From a virus, in IMG/VR virus record IMGVR_UViG_3300029953_000039, positions 1 to 54,266 of that record: a stretch of 54,266 nucleotides of DNA; one strand, given 5' to 3'. A model generated the notes under the pieces. It did no database searches. It was not told the DNA's origin and was given only the letters and a program-made list of their open reading frames with translations. The position numbers were made by a program, and so were the translations under genes. Below, piece by piece: positions 37,479-47,243 of this stretch. Within the stretch, counting starts at the first letter, position 1. Every line of letters starts with the position of its first letter.

Positions 37479-39547
37479 TCTATTGGATGTACTACACGAC
37501 TAACAATGCGGACTCCTCCTCCTACGCATCCAGTGAATCAAATGCTTCTTCTACCTCATCCAGCGGATTAACTCAAAGCGAGCAGGCTAGCGCGTCTCTT
37601 TATCAAGATAAGTATGTCACCATTCAGTATGCCAGTGGAAGTGGTTACGGAGCGGCTGATTCTACTACGGGGCCGTCCTCTGCGCCATCGAGCACAGTGG
37701 TAGTGTCGACAGATTCTTCTTCTTTTTCGGAATCCATTGCTGTAAACGATGCAGGCTCAAGCTATTTCTCGGCCAATAATGTGGGAAGCTCTTCAAGCTC
37801 CACTTCCTTTTCCCCTTTGACGCAATCGACGACGGCTACAACATATTTGAGCGGCTATACTACTACTTCCAATAGCTACGAGTATGACTATACGACATCG
37901 ACGACAACAAACTCCATTAGCACCTCATACTATCCGACCTCGACCGCAACGACCACTGCATCCACAACTACGTCTACCACCACGAGCTTTGCCACCATTA
38001 CGTCCTCCACCACATATAGTAATATTGCCGAGACGTATATTAGTAATTTCACGACCTGCTTAACTTTGGTATCGACGACTGCCCCGCCCCTCTACGATCC
38101 AGTCCAATCCGTCTATGTCTTCGTGCCAGAGAACGGGGAAATACTCTATTACACAACTCCAAATATGTCCTTGGGAAGTGGGGAAGTTTCCGCGCTTCTT
38201 TCCGCCTCGGCTCCGATAACAATCAGCAATAGTTTTGTGACGCTTGGGGCGGGTAACTCCGCTAGCGCGGCTTATGTAGGTCAGGGTTTTACGACCTATA
38301 CCGCATTATCTGTGGTTACATCGCAAACGACTACCTTTTCCAATTCCGATGGGACATTTGATGGAACTACGATTATTGGCTCAACCGGAACGATGTCCAG
38401 TATCGCGCAAAATGCCAACACGAATATCTACCAAGAGGAAAGCTATTCGGGAGTTGGCACGACCTATCCTTTCTCGGATATGCAAGACGGCTTATCGACG
38501 GTGACGGTGACAACGATTGCCCAAAGCAGTAGCAATACCACGGTGACACTTGCGTCCTCTCCAACGTCGGCGGCGGTGATAGGGGCTGGGTGGGCTACCT
38601 TGGCGTCTTACTATTCGACAACCGTATCCACTACGCGGCTAGGTTCTCTTACCGCAGCCACGATATTTAATTCAACGGATGGAGGGCACGAAAGTACCTC
38701 GGGTGTTACGGGCTACTATACCGAATCGACTTACCTTTCCACCACGGCCTCTTCGGTGGCCTACGTGGGAGGGTCTCCGACGCTCAATGATTCCTCCTCA
38801 ACCGCAACCGGATTCTCCAATTCGGCTGGGGCGTCGTCCGTAGAGAACGCAACCGCAGAGGCCGGAAGCACAAACTCGGTTATTCAATTTGGTATGCCCC
38901 TGATTAACACAGGATTTGGAAACGCCTTCTATCAGGAGCAATCCCCGATGCTTGGATGGAGGCTGACGCCTACCGATGGTCCTGCCGCAGAAATTGGTCT
39001 GGGAACATTCATTCCTCCGGCATCCTTTATTAGCTGGGTGCGGGGAGAGGTTGTTACCAATTCCGATTATTCGCCTTTCGATCAGTACGGGGAATTTTAT
39101 GCGAACGTGAGTTTGGCCCAAAGCACGCCAGTCAGTTATACTGGAATACAGCAATGGCAAGACAGCAATTCACTCTCCTACTCTGCCTCGATGAACGGTG
39201 TTACGCTGTCCTTGACGACCGCGAGTAAGGTGGGAAGTTCCTCAACTGTCACTGGATCCCTTTCTCTTGCATGGACGACGGCTGGCCCGATCACCCAAAC
39301 GATGGCTAATCCGGTCAGCCAAAACTGGATCGAGGCGGCGAGCAATGTTTACGCATCTGATTCCGCTTATCCCAACACACTCTTTCTATCGCCCGGTATC
39401 TATATTCGAAATAATAGCAGTACGCAATCTGTCACGGCATGGACGACTTCCACTCTGGCATCCGCCGATCATTTGCGGAGCGTCGCAACTTACGTGTATG
39501 CGTCGGCACCCGTTAGTGAGAACCCGATAGTCTATAAAGGAAACTGA
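37475..39547 (+). CDS. Ser/Thr/Tyr-rich mucin-like virion protein, 690 aa
   Basis: ATG 37475. The first 200 residues are almost all Ser, Thr, Tyr, Ala and Asn (SSSYASSESNASSTSSSGLT; TSTATTTASTTTSTTTSF). The rest remains Ser/Thr-rich with scattered structured segments, among them YDPVQSVYVFVPENGEILYY and FGMPLINTGFGNAFYQEQSP. There is very little Lys or Arg. It lies in the tail operon and a glycosyltransferase gene begins 3 nt after it. It could be a long, flexible, O-glycosylated tail or whisker protein; that role is inference. Confidence 0.6.
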   Translation: MIYWMYYTTNNADSSSYASSESNASSTSSSGLTQSEQASASLYQDKYVTIQYASGSGYGAADSTTGPSSAPSSTVVVSTDSSSFSESIAVNDAGSSYFSANNVGSSSSSTSFSPLTQSTTATTYLSGYTTTSNSYEYDYTTSTTTNSISTSYYPTSTATTTASTTTSTTTSFATITSSTTYSNIAETYISNFTTCLTLVSTTAPPLYDPVQSVYVFVPENGEILYYTTPNMSLGSGEVSALLSASAPITISNSFVTLGAGNSASAAYVGQGFTTYTALSVVTSQTTTFSNSDGTFDGTTIIGSTGTMSSIAQNANTNIYQEESYSGVGTTYPFSDMQDGLSTVTVTTIAQSSSNTTVTLASSPTSAAVIGAGWATLASYYSTTVSTTRLGSLTAATIFNSTDGGHESTSGVTGYYTESTYLSTTASSVAYVGGSPTLNDSSSTATGFSNSAGASSVENATAEAGSTNSVIQFGMPLINTGFGNAFYQEQSPMLGWRLTPTDGPAAEIGLGTFIPPASFISWVRGEVVTNSDYSPFDQYGEFYANVSLAQSTPVSYTGIQQWQDSNSLSYSASMNGVTLSLTTASKVGSSSTVTGSLSLAWTTAGPITQTMANPVSQNWIEAASNVYASDSAYPNTLFLSPGIYIRNNSSTQSVTAWTTSTLASADHLRSVATYVYASAPVSENPIVYKGN

Positions 39548-39549
39548 AC

Positions 39550-40596
39550 ATGAAAATAGTTGTTGGACTGGCTAGTACTAAGCTTTATCTTCACGCTTTC
39601 AAATCCTGCATCCGCAGAATTGTTGCGGCGATCAGGCACGAAAAGGGAACGATGCTTTATGTATCGGACGACTCGCCCGAGTGCGCAGAAGCGGCAAAGC
39701 GGTTGCGTTCCGAGCTTACGCCGGAATGGACACTTGAGCACATCCCGCTTGCTGGACTGGTTTCGTCCGAGCGATATAAGGTTCCGAATCAGATCGTGAT
39801 TGCCCGATTACAGGGGGAGTTGTTCGCCCGCGCTCGCGCCCTCGATGCCGACTTGTTCATGAATGTGGAGGCCGACGTGCTCATCCCCTCGGATGCTTTC
39901 CGCGTCATGCGGTGGGCCTTGACCATGCCCGACCATGATGGCGCCCCCTACTATGACATTGCCATGTGTACCTATCCTAACGGCCTGTTTTTGGGTGGGC
40001 ATGGTGATTATCAAAGGCCGATAGCCGAGGATTTCATGATGCATGAAAGGCAGGTGCCTATCCAAATCGAGAACAAGCACAAGCGTCTGGTTGAGCAGCA
40101 AAAAAGTTGGCACGAAGCGAAAAAGGTGGTGACCCCCAAAGAGTCCGAAAAGATGAATGAGGAAATGGGCAAGGTGCTTGAGGCTGTCAGAAAGTGCCCG
40201 CCCAAAGGCAACATCTGGAAATTAAACGCCGAGTTTGGCTGGCGACGACGCGGATGGCTCGATTTCGCTTATCCGGGTATCGGAAAGGGCGCGATAGTGC
40301 CGGTGGATTGGATCGGTACAGGATGCTGTATGCTGACGAAGCGTGCCCTTTCGATGTCCGATTTTGATGGCTATGACGGTCGTGGTACTCAAGACCTATT
40401 CCTGTGCTGGAAGCGGTGGAATCCGGCACATCTTCGCATGACGGCGATTACTCATACGGTTTGTGACCATGTGAAGCACGAGGTCATTGACGGTAAGGAA
40501 ACGGGCAAATACATCCATTTTCAGGCGTTCCATGAAACCTCTGGCGAGGGAATTGGACACCTCCGTTGCGTTCAAAAACCATGGGTGGACATTTGA
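39550..40596 (+). CDS. GT-A-type glycosyltransferase-like protein, 348 aa
   Basis: MKIVVGLASTKLYLHAFKSC start. VPNQIVIARLQGELFARARA then DLFMNVEADVLIPSDAFRVM supplies the EAD acidic site. A charged helical insert (about 180-225) precedes VPVDWIGTGCCMLTKRALSM and GTQDLFLCWKRWN, patterns shared with the glycosyltransferase-like protein at 27241. Adjacent to the Ser/Thr-rich protein, it is a good candidate to modify it. Confidence 0.6.
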   Translation: MKIVVGLASTKLYLHAFKSCIRRIVAAIRHEKGTMLYVSDDSPECAEAAKRLRSELTPEWTLEHIPLAGLVSSERYKVPNQIVIARLQGELFARARALDADLFMNVEADVLIPSDAFRVMRWALTMPDHDGAPYYDIAMCTYPNGLFLGGHGDYQRPIAEDFMMHERQVPIQIENKHKRLVEQQKSWHEAKKVVTPKESEKMNEEMGKVLEAVRKCPPKGNIWKLNAEFGWRRRGWLDFAYPGIGKGAIVPVDWIGTGCCMLTKRALSMSDFDGYDGRGTQDLFLCWKRWNPAHLRMTAITHTVCDHVKHEVIDGKETGKYIHFQAFHETSGEGIGHLRCVQKPWVDI

Positions 40597-41399
40597 AGGC
40601 GGTGGCCTTATGGGGAGCGTCCGGCTTTGTCGGATCAACTCTCATGAAGTCTTGCGACCTCTTGCCAGTAGTTCATGGTCAGGATCATGCCGGAAAAGAG
40701 TTGCCAAGCGTTAGTGGCATAATTTGGTGCGCTGGTTGGCCGGGTAAAAAGAATATCTCGGATGTGGAAGCCAATCCAATACGCTCCAAATTAGCGAACG
40801 TCTGGGAGCCGTTGGAATTGGCGGAACGATGCAAGCGGTCTGGACGGCAACTGCTTATTATGTCGAGCGGGTGCCTTTATGATCGACTCAATCCAGAGGG
40901 CAGTCCGTGGCGCGAAGATGAGCCGCCCAATTTTACCGGCCCGGTCTATCATCGCGACAAATGGGAGGCAGAAAGAGGTCTATCCCAATTCGGGGATTTG
41001 GTAACGATTTTTCGTTTTCGACTTCCATTCAATTCGTCCAGGCATCCCCGCAACATGCTCCATAAATTCGCGCAATGGGATCGAGTCATGAACATCGACC
41101 AGTCTTTTACCTGGCTCCCAGATTTGGCTAAGGCGGTTCGGGCGTGGCAACTCGGAATTATTTCAAATGGGACTTGGCATGTCACGCAGCCGGGCACTCT
41201 GAACAATTTCGATGCCGTCAAAAAATATCTCAATCCGAATGTGGAAAAAATCGAGGGGACGCTGGAAGAATACACTCAGGCGTCTTGCGCTCGGTCACAT
41301 GCGATTTTGGACAGCTCTAAACTCGGAAGGGTGATTGAGCTTACCGAAGCGGAAAAGGCATGGCGGATGGAATGCAGAAGATATAGGGCAATGATCTAA
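40593..41399 (+). CDS. NAD-dependent sugar epimerase/dehydratase-like protein (SDR), about 268 aa
   Basis: TTG at 40593 overlaps the previous TGA; ATG 40581 is an alternative. The Rossmann motif ALWGASGFVGST opens the chain. MSSGCLYD and VYHRDKWEAE supply the Ser and Tyr-x-x-x-Lys of extended short-chain dehydrogenases. The substrate-binding half is present (FRFRLPFNSSRHPRNMLHKF; GTWHVTQPGTLNN). RmlD/GalE-type sugar nucleotide conversion is likely, probably feeding the neighbouring glycosyltransferase. Confidence 0.65.
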   Translation: MKAVALWGASGFVGSTLMKSCDLLPVVHGQDHAGKELPSVSGIIWCAGWPGKKNISDVEANPIRSKLANVWEPLELAERCKRSGRQLLIMSSGCLYDRLNPEGSPWREDEPPNFTGPVYHRDKWEAERGLSQFGDLVTIFRFRLPFNSSRHPRNMLHKFAQWDRVMNIDQSFTWLPDLAKAVRAWQLGIISNGTWHVTQPGTLNNFDAVKKYLNPNVEKIEGTLEEYTQASCARSHAILDSSKLGRVIELTEAEKAWRMECRRYRAMI

Positions 41400-41453
41400 C
41401 GTTTGCGCACTTATTTTCTTGCTTCATAAAAGGCATTCTCAAAAATTGGCACC

Positions 41454-42731
41454 GTGCCGCTTCCCTTCACGCCGCTCTTAATCGATGTCCTTGATTTGGA
41501 GAAAAACGGGCTTTATCAAAGCTTTGGAAGCACTACGAAAATAACCGCGCCGATGGTTGTCCGCAGCAACGGGCTTTATCTTTCGATCAGGCCCATGCAG
41601 GCGACAAATACCGGAAGCCCTCCATGGCAGGACATTCCCGACATCGCGTCAGCTACGATTTCCGCCAGCATTGATGTCCCGGATTTATTGCCGACACAAG
41701 GGACGTGGTTCGCCACATTTGGAGCGAATTCGACGGCGGCACTACCCTACAACATCGGGCCGTCGAATCTGCAAAACGCGCTTAACGGTCTCGCGTCAAT
41801 CATTTCTGCGGGTGGAGTCACCGTGATCCAGTCAAGCGCAGAAGACGATTTCATTATTACGTTCAACAACAACGGGGCACAAGGCGCGATAACCGGCGCG
41901 ACAATCAATCTTTATCCGGCGTCCGGGATAACCACGGTTCAAGATCAGATTGGCACATCAAGCCTGCCATCGATTCAAACTCTCAGCATTCAACAATTGC
42001 CTGCCACATTCACAAGCAATTTTACGGCGTTTCCAGGTGCGGCTTATACCTGCGTCATTCTGACGACGGGCGGATCGGGCGTGAATAATCTACAGGTTTT
42101 GACGCTCAATCCGTTGCCCTACGCTGGCACATTCACGATAACTACGACCTACGGCACTTCCGGGCCGATTCAATGGTCAGCGGTGGGAAATGACATTGCG
42201 ACGGCCCTTAACGCCATTGGCGGAACCCCGGCGAATACATGGCTCGCATCTGGCTTGGCTGGCGGCCCATGGGATATTACGAACACGACCGGCACGAGCA
42301 TTTCCGCGCTGACTGCAACTCTCACGGGATTAGTCGTGCCCATTGGAGTTACGGGAGAATTGTTACTCGCCACGCCAGGAATGATTGCCCGGTTCAATTC
42401 ACTTCCTGCGGGAACGTTATGCCTTGCGGCCAACTTGGAAATCACGGTGCAATATCCCGGTTACGACCCGGAAACGATTCTTTTGGTTCCGATCACGGTC
42501 ATGCGCAGCGTCATCATTTCCAGTGTTTTGACCCCGCCGTATTATGGTGCGCCTCAAATTTACGATCCTATCAACAGCGTTTTTTATGCGCTGACTGCGC
42601 CTAACCAAATTGCAACACTTACGCTTAGCTCCGGGGCGGGCGTTGTTATTTCCACAGTTTACGATCCAACAAACAAAGTCTATTATTCTGTCACTGCGCC
42701 CAATGGCCAGTTGACGCTAACTGCATTATGA
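41454..42731 (+). CDS. Tail fibre / tail tip protein candidate, 425 aa
   Basis: GTG start at 41454. The 54-nt gap before it is AT-rich with no clear terminator. The protein is beta-rich with low charge (FTPLLIDVLDLEKNGLYQSF; TFATFGANSTAALPYNIGP-like segments). It ends in two similar strands, PQIYDPINSVFYALTAPNQI and VISTVYDPTNKVYYSVTAPN, which also recall YDPVQSVYVFVPENGE in the protein at 37475. It is coupled by ATGA to the receptor-binding protein gene. Confidence 0.55.
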   Translation: MPLPFTPLLIDVLDLEKNGLYQSFGSTTKITAPMVVRSNGLYLSIRPMQATNTGSPPWQDIPDIASATISASIDVPDLLPTQGTWFATFGANSTAALPYNIGPSNLQNALNGLASIISAGGVTVIQSSAEDDFIITFNNNGAQGAITGATINLYPASGITTVQDQIGTSSLPSIQTLSIQQLPATFTSNFTAFPGAAYTCVILTTGGSGVNNLQVLTLNPLPYAGTFTITTTYGTSGPIQWSAVGNDIATALNAIGGTPANTWLASGLAGGPWDITNTTGTSISALTATLTGLVVPIGVTGELLLATPGMIARFNSLPAGTLCLAANLEITVQYPGYDPETILLVPITVMRSVIISSVLTPPYYGAPQIYDPINSVFYALTAPNQIATLTLSSGAGVVISTVYDPTNKVYYSVTAPNGQLTLTAL

Positions 42732-45406
42732 AAAATCTATTCACTATTTTTTTGCTGATCTTGCTTTCGGGATCGCGGACTCAGGCGCAGACACAGGCAG
42801 TGACGGTCAACACCTCCGGTCAGGTTACCAACAGTGCGCCGTACAACCCATTTGGTACGGGATCAACAAACATTCCGCGCGGAAATGATTTTCGTTTTCC
42901 GGCTTCTGTTACTGGAATCAGGCTTGGCGCGGGAAATGGTAGCTCGGATACCGCTCTAATCATCGGAAGTGGGTTGACGCTAAATAGCGGCACCCTAACG
43001 GCCTCCGGCGGCACCTGGGGACAAATCACCGGCACTCTGTCTAATCAGACCGACTTGAATTCGGCATTGACGTTGAAAGCCTCTCTTGCGGGCAACAACA
43101 CCTGGACGGGGAGCAATAATTTTACGGGTGGGCTATCTTACAATGGAACGAGCGTGGGAACGCTCTTCCCCTCCTCAGTAACGGGGATACGGTACTCGAC
43201 GGGCGCGGGGAGCACGGACACGGCGGCAACGGGTACTCAGATTGCTACGTTACTTGCGGGCGCGAATCTCAATGTCGGCAGCCTGCAAATCTCAAGCTCA
43301 AGCATGACAATCATTGATTCCAACGGAAATCTTTATTATTCGGCCGGTAATCAAATGACCAACAGCTTTGGCCAACTCTTTATGCCGGATGGAAGCAGTG
43401 TACTGGCAGACAATAATGGTAATACTTACAGCGACTTACCGGTGGGGTCGATCCTGGCATCGGGCGGGACAGGGTATCCGATTACGGCGGCTCTGGCCAA
43501 AAACTTGCCGACGACGAATAACTCCATGCTCTATGTCGGGTGGAGTGGGAACACAGGAGGAGGCCAGACGTGGGATGCTACGTGCCGTCCTTTTTTACTC
43601 TTCTCTAACGACTATGTTCACGCGTCTCTGTTGCCGGGATTTGAAAGCTACACGCCCCCGACTTATAGCGGCCACGCCGTCGGCCTGCGTGATCCCGCAG
43701 TGCTGAGAGTTCCGACGACCCCGCCTACCTACCTCTTCTATTTTGATGAGGGGTATGGCACAACGCCGATTACTCAATTCCTGATCGTTAAATCGACGAA
43801 CTTAAAAAACTTTACGACGGTATCGACACCTACAGAATCGACGGCACAAGATGCGTGCAAATGGTTTCAAGACCCCGTGAGTGGAAACACCTATCTAATT
43901 TCCGGTAGCTACTACAAGCAAAACACCTCGACAACTGGCGGCTACCCGGATGGCGTGAGTTGGGGCACGGCAACGCAGTTCACTTTCTCAGGGAGTTACG
44001 GGATAGGCGCGGGCCAAGATTCTAATCTGGTCTATGACGGCACTTACTATCACCTCTACACATGGCCGTCCTCTGCGGGGAATGTTTGCCATGATTTCAG
44101 GGCAACAACTTTTGCCGGTCCTTACACGGATGAGGGCGCAATTACGAATTGGTCAAAGGAAGAGGGACTTTCGATTCGGAAAGACTCGACTGGCCAATGG
44201 CACGCTTGGATGTGGGACCAACTAAGCAACCGAGGGACGATGTATTCTGTTTCCCCTGCGGGCACGCTGACAACCTCGTCATGGACAGGCCCGTCCGGTT
44301 CCGGCGCGTCGGTTGCGCTCAGCACGTACAGCACCTATCCTCAAGCCGCCTTCAATAATGGATTTTGGTCAGACAACGGCGATGCGTGGGTATTCACGGA
44401 TTCGGACACTCTTCGAGATACGCTGTCTGGTACGGTTGCTCCCTCAATCTGGGTCAACCCTGCGAGCACGGTCACGGGCGGTGGCGCGAGCAATCCACAG
44501 ATTGCGGTAAATATTACCAATCCCGCTGCGCTTACTAATCCGGGCACTGGTACAATTTCGCTGACTGGTGGGGGTGGGGGGTATGAGATTACCGGCACAG
44601 GCACAAGGTTTACCTCTGAGTTGCAAAGAGGCACGGCCATCAAGGATACCAACTCTAACTTGATGACAATTGCTTGGGTTAACTCTGACACTGACGCCTT
44701 CGTTCAATATTCGGGCGAGGGTTCTTTTGGCAATTCGTGGACGAATGGGAGCACTTTCACGCGCACGTGGTCACCTTTTACGCTGAACGGAGGCACATCT
44801 TCAAACGGTGTATATTCTTTTGTCACGCCAGCCGGGGAAACCATGTTCTACGGAAACGGAGCAATGGGTTGGTGGTATCCATGGTCAAATTCGGGTTATT
44901 CCGGTTCTTCAATGATGGTGGATTGGACATCTGGCGGCACATGGGAATTGCGGAACAATAACGGCAGCCATCCGCTTCAAATTACAGGGGGATCAAGCCT
45001 GGCAATGGACGGTGCCTGCCAGTTGACATCTACCGGGCTAGTCAGTGCGGGCAAAATCACTGCTACAAATTACCTCGCGACTTCCGGCACGCCCTCGGCG
45101 TCGAGTGGCGGGACGAATGTGACCGGGACGCCTACCGTCACAGGATCGAATCAGGCAGGAACTATTTCAGTTGTGCTTAGTGGCGCATCGTCCGGCGTGA
45201 TTACGACCGTAACCCTCGCCAACTCCCTCGCCTACCCCACGAAGGCCATCACCGAGCTTTCGCCGGGCAACGCAGCGGCAGCTAACCTACTCATCGCCGA
45301 TGAGCCTTACACGACGGGGACAGCTTCAACGTGGGTTATCAATACCAGCGGAACGGGCGTTCCGTCTGGCACCTATGTGTGGAATTATGTAACGAGCGGA
45401 TACTAA
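42728..45406 (+). CDS. Receptor-binding protein with signal peptide and GH43-like middle, 892 aa
   Basis: Starts with a good Sec signal, MKNLFTIFLLILLSGSRTQA, with a likely cut after residue 20, which is odd for a phage fibre. Repetitive beta segments follow. At about 310-540 a propeller-type region has VGLRDPAVLRVP (an Asp in the place of the GH43 catalytic base), LVYDGTYYHLYTW, FAGPYTDEGAITNW and KEEGLSIRKD. Further beta domains end the chain. It may bind and trim a host glycan. Catalytic activity is unproven, and a pure lectin role is possible. Confidence 0.55.
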   Translation: MKNLFTIFLLILLSGSRTQAQTQAVTVNTSGQVTNSAPYNPFGTGSTNIPRGNDFRFPASVTGIRLGAGNGSSDTALIIGSGLTLNSGTLTASGGTWGQITGTLSNQTDLNSALTLKASLAGNNTWTGSNNFTGGLSYNGTSVGTLFPSSVTGIRYSTGAGSTDTAATGTQIATLLAGANLNVGSLQISSSSMTIIDSNGNLYYSAGNQMTNSFGQLFMPDGSSVLADNNGNTYSDLPVGSILASGGTGYPITAALAKNLPTTNNSMLYVGWSGNTGGGQTWDATCRPFLLFSNDYVHASLLPGFESYTPPTYSGHAVGLRDPAVLRVPTTPPTYLFYFDEGYGTTPITQFLIVKSTNLKNFTTVSTPTESTAQDACKWFQDPVSGNTYLISGSYYKQNTSTTGGYPDGVSWGTATQFTFSGSYGIGAGQDSNLVYDGTYYHLYTWPSSAGNVCHDFRATTFAGPYTDEGAITNWSKEEGLSIRKDSTGQWHAWMWDQLSNRGTMYSVSPAGTLTTSSWTGPSGSGASVALSTYSTYPQAAFNNGFWSDNGDAWVFTDSDTLRDTLSGTVAPSIWVNPASTVTGGGASNPQIAVNITNPAALTNPGTGTISLTGGGGGYEITGTGTRFTSELQRGTAIKDTNSNLMTIAWVNSDTDAFVQYSGEGSFGNSWTNGSTFTRTWSPFTLNGGTSSNGVYSFVTPAGETMFYGNGAMGWWYPWSNSGYSGSSMMVDWTSGGTWELRNNNGSHPLQITGGSSLAMDGACQLTSTGLVSAGKITATNYLATSGTPSASSGGTNVTGTPTVTGSNQAGTISVVLSGASSGVITTVTLANSLAYPTKAITELSPGNAAAANLLIADEPYTTGTASTWVINTSGTGVPSGTYVWNYVTSGY

Positions 45407-45424
45407 CAAAACAGAAAACCAAAT

Positions 45425-45775
45425 ATGAAAATCAAAAACATCACACGAATCAAGCAACTCCTCCCCCTGATCCTGCTCCTTGTCTGGATTTCAATCATTT
45501 TTCTGCCCGTTATTTCCGCGCTGGGGCAGACGGTGGTAAATCCAATTGCGGTGACTGTAACTCAGTATCAACCGGGGAAGATTTCCGTGAATCCCACAAT
45601 CGCAGCCTCCCTCATCTCCACTTATCTCAATCCAATGTTTTCTCAGGTAGGGTTTACTCCTTTAACACCCCCTGCATTGACGAGCCGGGTCACTATCCAG
45701 AACTACGCGGATGGATCGGCCACCATTACTGTACAGTACGCCAGTACCCTCCCTAACCCCCCGGCTGGGCCGTGA
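45425..45775 (+). CDS. Exported or membrane-anchored protein, 116 aa
   Basis: Basic start then a long hydrophobic stretch LLPLILLLVWISIIFLPVIS (residues about 12-31), ending ALGQ as in a signal peptide. The rest is a small beta domain rich in Thr, Val and Pro. Possibly secreted to the periplasm or held in the membrane. Family not recognised. Confidence 0.5.
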   Translation: MKIKNITRIKQLLPLILLLVWISIIFLPVISALGQTVVNPIAVTVTQYQPGKISVNPTIAASLISTYLNPMFSQVGFTPLTPPALTSRVTIQNYADGSATITVQYASTLPNPPAGP

Positions 45776-45819
45776 CCGAATCCGTAACATGACCCCCAAC
45801 TCCCAATCAACACCAATAA

Positions 45820-46125
45820 ATGAGCGGCGCAATTAAAGACATCCTCAAGCAGACGGTCAGCCTTGGCGCGGTCATGTCCCTGCTCATCTTCATCTTGGGC
45901 TTGGTCGGTTGCGGCGCGGAAGGCATCTGGCAGTGCAAGGACGCCCTCGACAAAATCAACGGAACGCTCGCGGATCACACGGACAAAATCCAAACCAACA
46001 CCAAGAACATTGACGTGATCCAAAATCAGCTTTGGTTGATTCAAACGACTCAGCACGACCAGGCGTACATTCTCACGGACATTCAGCGCAAGGTAGACCG
46101 CGCTGACAAAAACGCCGGGAATTGA
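45820..46125 (+). CDS. Membrane-anchored coiled-coil protein, 101 aa
   Basis: A single transmembrane helix (AVMSLLIFILGLVG, about 17-31) followed by a long heptad region (KINGTLADHTDKIQTNTKNI; LTDIQRKVDRADKNAGN). This N-in, coiled-coil-out build resembles i-spanin-like or haemolysin XhlA-like lysis-accessory proteins. No partner o-spanin is clear, although lipoproteins follow at 47950 and 48848. Confidence 0.45.
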   Translation: MSGAIKDILKQTVSLGAVMSLLIFILGLVGCGAEGIWQCKDALDKINGTLADHTDKIQTNTKNIDVIQNQLWLIQTTQHDQAYILTDIQRKVDRADKNAGN

Positions 46126-46161
46126 GAGGGAAGAAGTTTTTTTGAAAAGAAAGCTTGCATT

Positions 46162-46181
46162 CATGCATTCATGAATGCATG
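46162..46181. promoter_or_regulatory. Perfect 20-bp palindrome CATGCATTCATGAATGCATG
   Basis: A perfect inverted repeat without a spacer, 9 nt before the ATG at 46191 and after a T-run (46138-46144). It could bind a dimeric regulator or occlude the ribosome site of the 46191 gene. Confidence 0.5.
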
Positions 46182-46190
46182 CTCCGGTTC

Positions 46191-46520
46191 ATGCAAATTG
46201 AAGACCTCACAATCAAGCAAGTCAGAGAATTACAGGAACTATTAGCCGGTCGCCCGGCAATCGTTGAACCGGAACGCTACCTTGGCAAACAGATTGTTGT
46301 CCTTGACCGAGGATTTGTTTACGTCGGCGACGTGACCATCAAAGGCGATTTCGTGACCGTTAAGAACGCCAAAAATATTCGGCGTTGGGGGACGACCAAA
46401 GGGCTTGGCGAGCTTTTGGAAGGGCCGCTTTCAAGTACCGTTGTTGATCCGGTAGAAGGCGCATTGCTCATTCCAGCCCGCGCCGTTATTCACTTCATAG
46501 CCGTAAAGAAAGGCTGGTAA
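46191..46520 (+). CDS. Phage DUF6948-like protein, 109 aa
   Basis: ATG 46191 (MQIEDLTIKQVRELQELLAG), not the ATG at 46155 inside the palindrome. YLGKQIVVLDRGFVYVGDVT, VKNAKNIRRWGTTKGLGELL and LIPARAVIHFI match a small phage family I recall in which a strand GKxxIVRxxxAGVxxG is followed by A(R/K)xIRRW. The function is unknown. Confidence 0.55.
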   Translation: MQIEDLTIKQVRELQELLAGRPAIVEPERYLGKQIVVLDRGFVYVGDVTIKGDFVTVKNAKNIRRWGTTKGLGELLEGPLSSTVVDPVEGALLIPARAVIHFIAVKKGW

Positions 46521-46526
46521 GTTGTG

Positions 46527-46889
<363 letters not shown>

Positions 46890-46928
46890 AGTTCCCCGGC
46901 CTAAAGGCATGTCAACCCGAATATTTTG

Positions 46929-47240
46929 ATGAAGGCTGATGAATCGCAGGATGATGCCTACAACCAAGACCTGATCGACTCTTTGACGGTAGAGGATTTA
47001 CTGATATTCAAAGAGGACGCGCAAAAGCAAAAATTGGAATGGGAAGCCGGACTGCGCAGAATCCTCGCGGACAATCACAATCGGGCGCACCGAGGTAGTG
47101 AGGCCATTGATATTGATTTAAGGCCAGAAAGGAAAACTTTTGAAATGCTCGAATACATTGGTCGCAAACAAGCGTGGCTTGATAGGTGCCTGTGTTGTAA
47201 ATCCGCGCTTGCAAAAACGCCAACCGGGGAGCAGAGTTAA
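46929..47240 (+). CDS. Hypothetical protein, 103 aa
   Basis: ATG 46929. Acidic helical start (DDAYNQDLIDSLTVEDLLIF), central charged region, and CLCCKSALAK near the end, a possible metal-binding pair. Not recognised. It precedes the holin candidate by 3 nt. Confidence 0.5.
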   Translation: MKADESQDDAYNQDLIDSLTVEDLLIFKEDAQKQKLEWEAGLRRILADNHNRAHRGSEAIDIDLRPERKTFEMLEYIGRKQAWLDRCLCCKSALAKTPTGEQS

Positions 47241-47243
47241 CGC

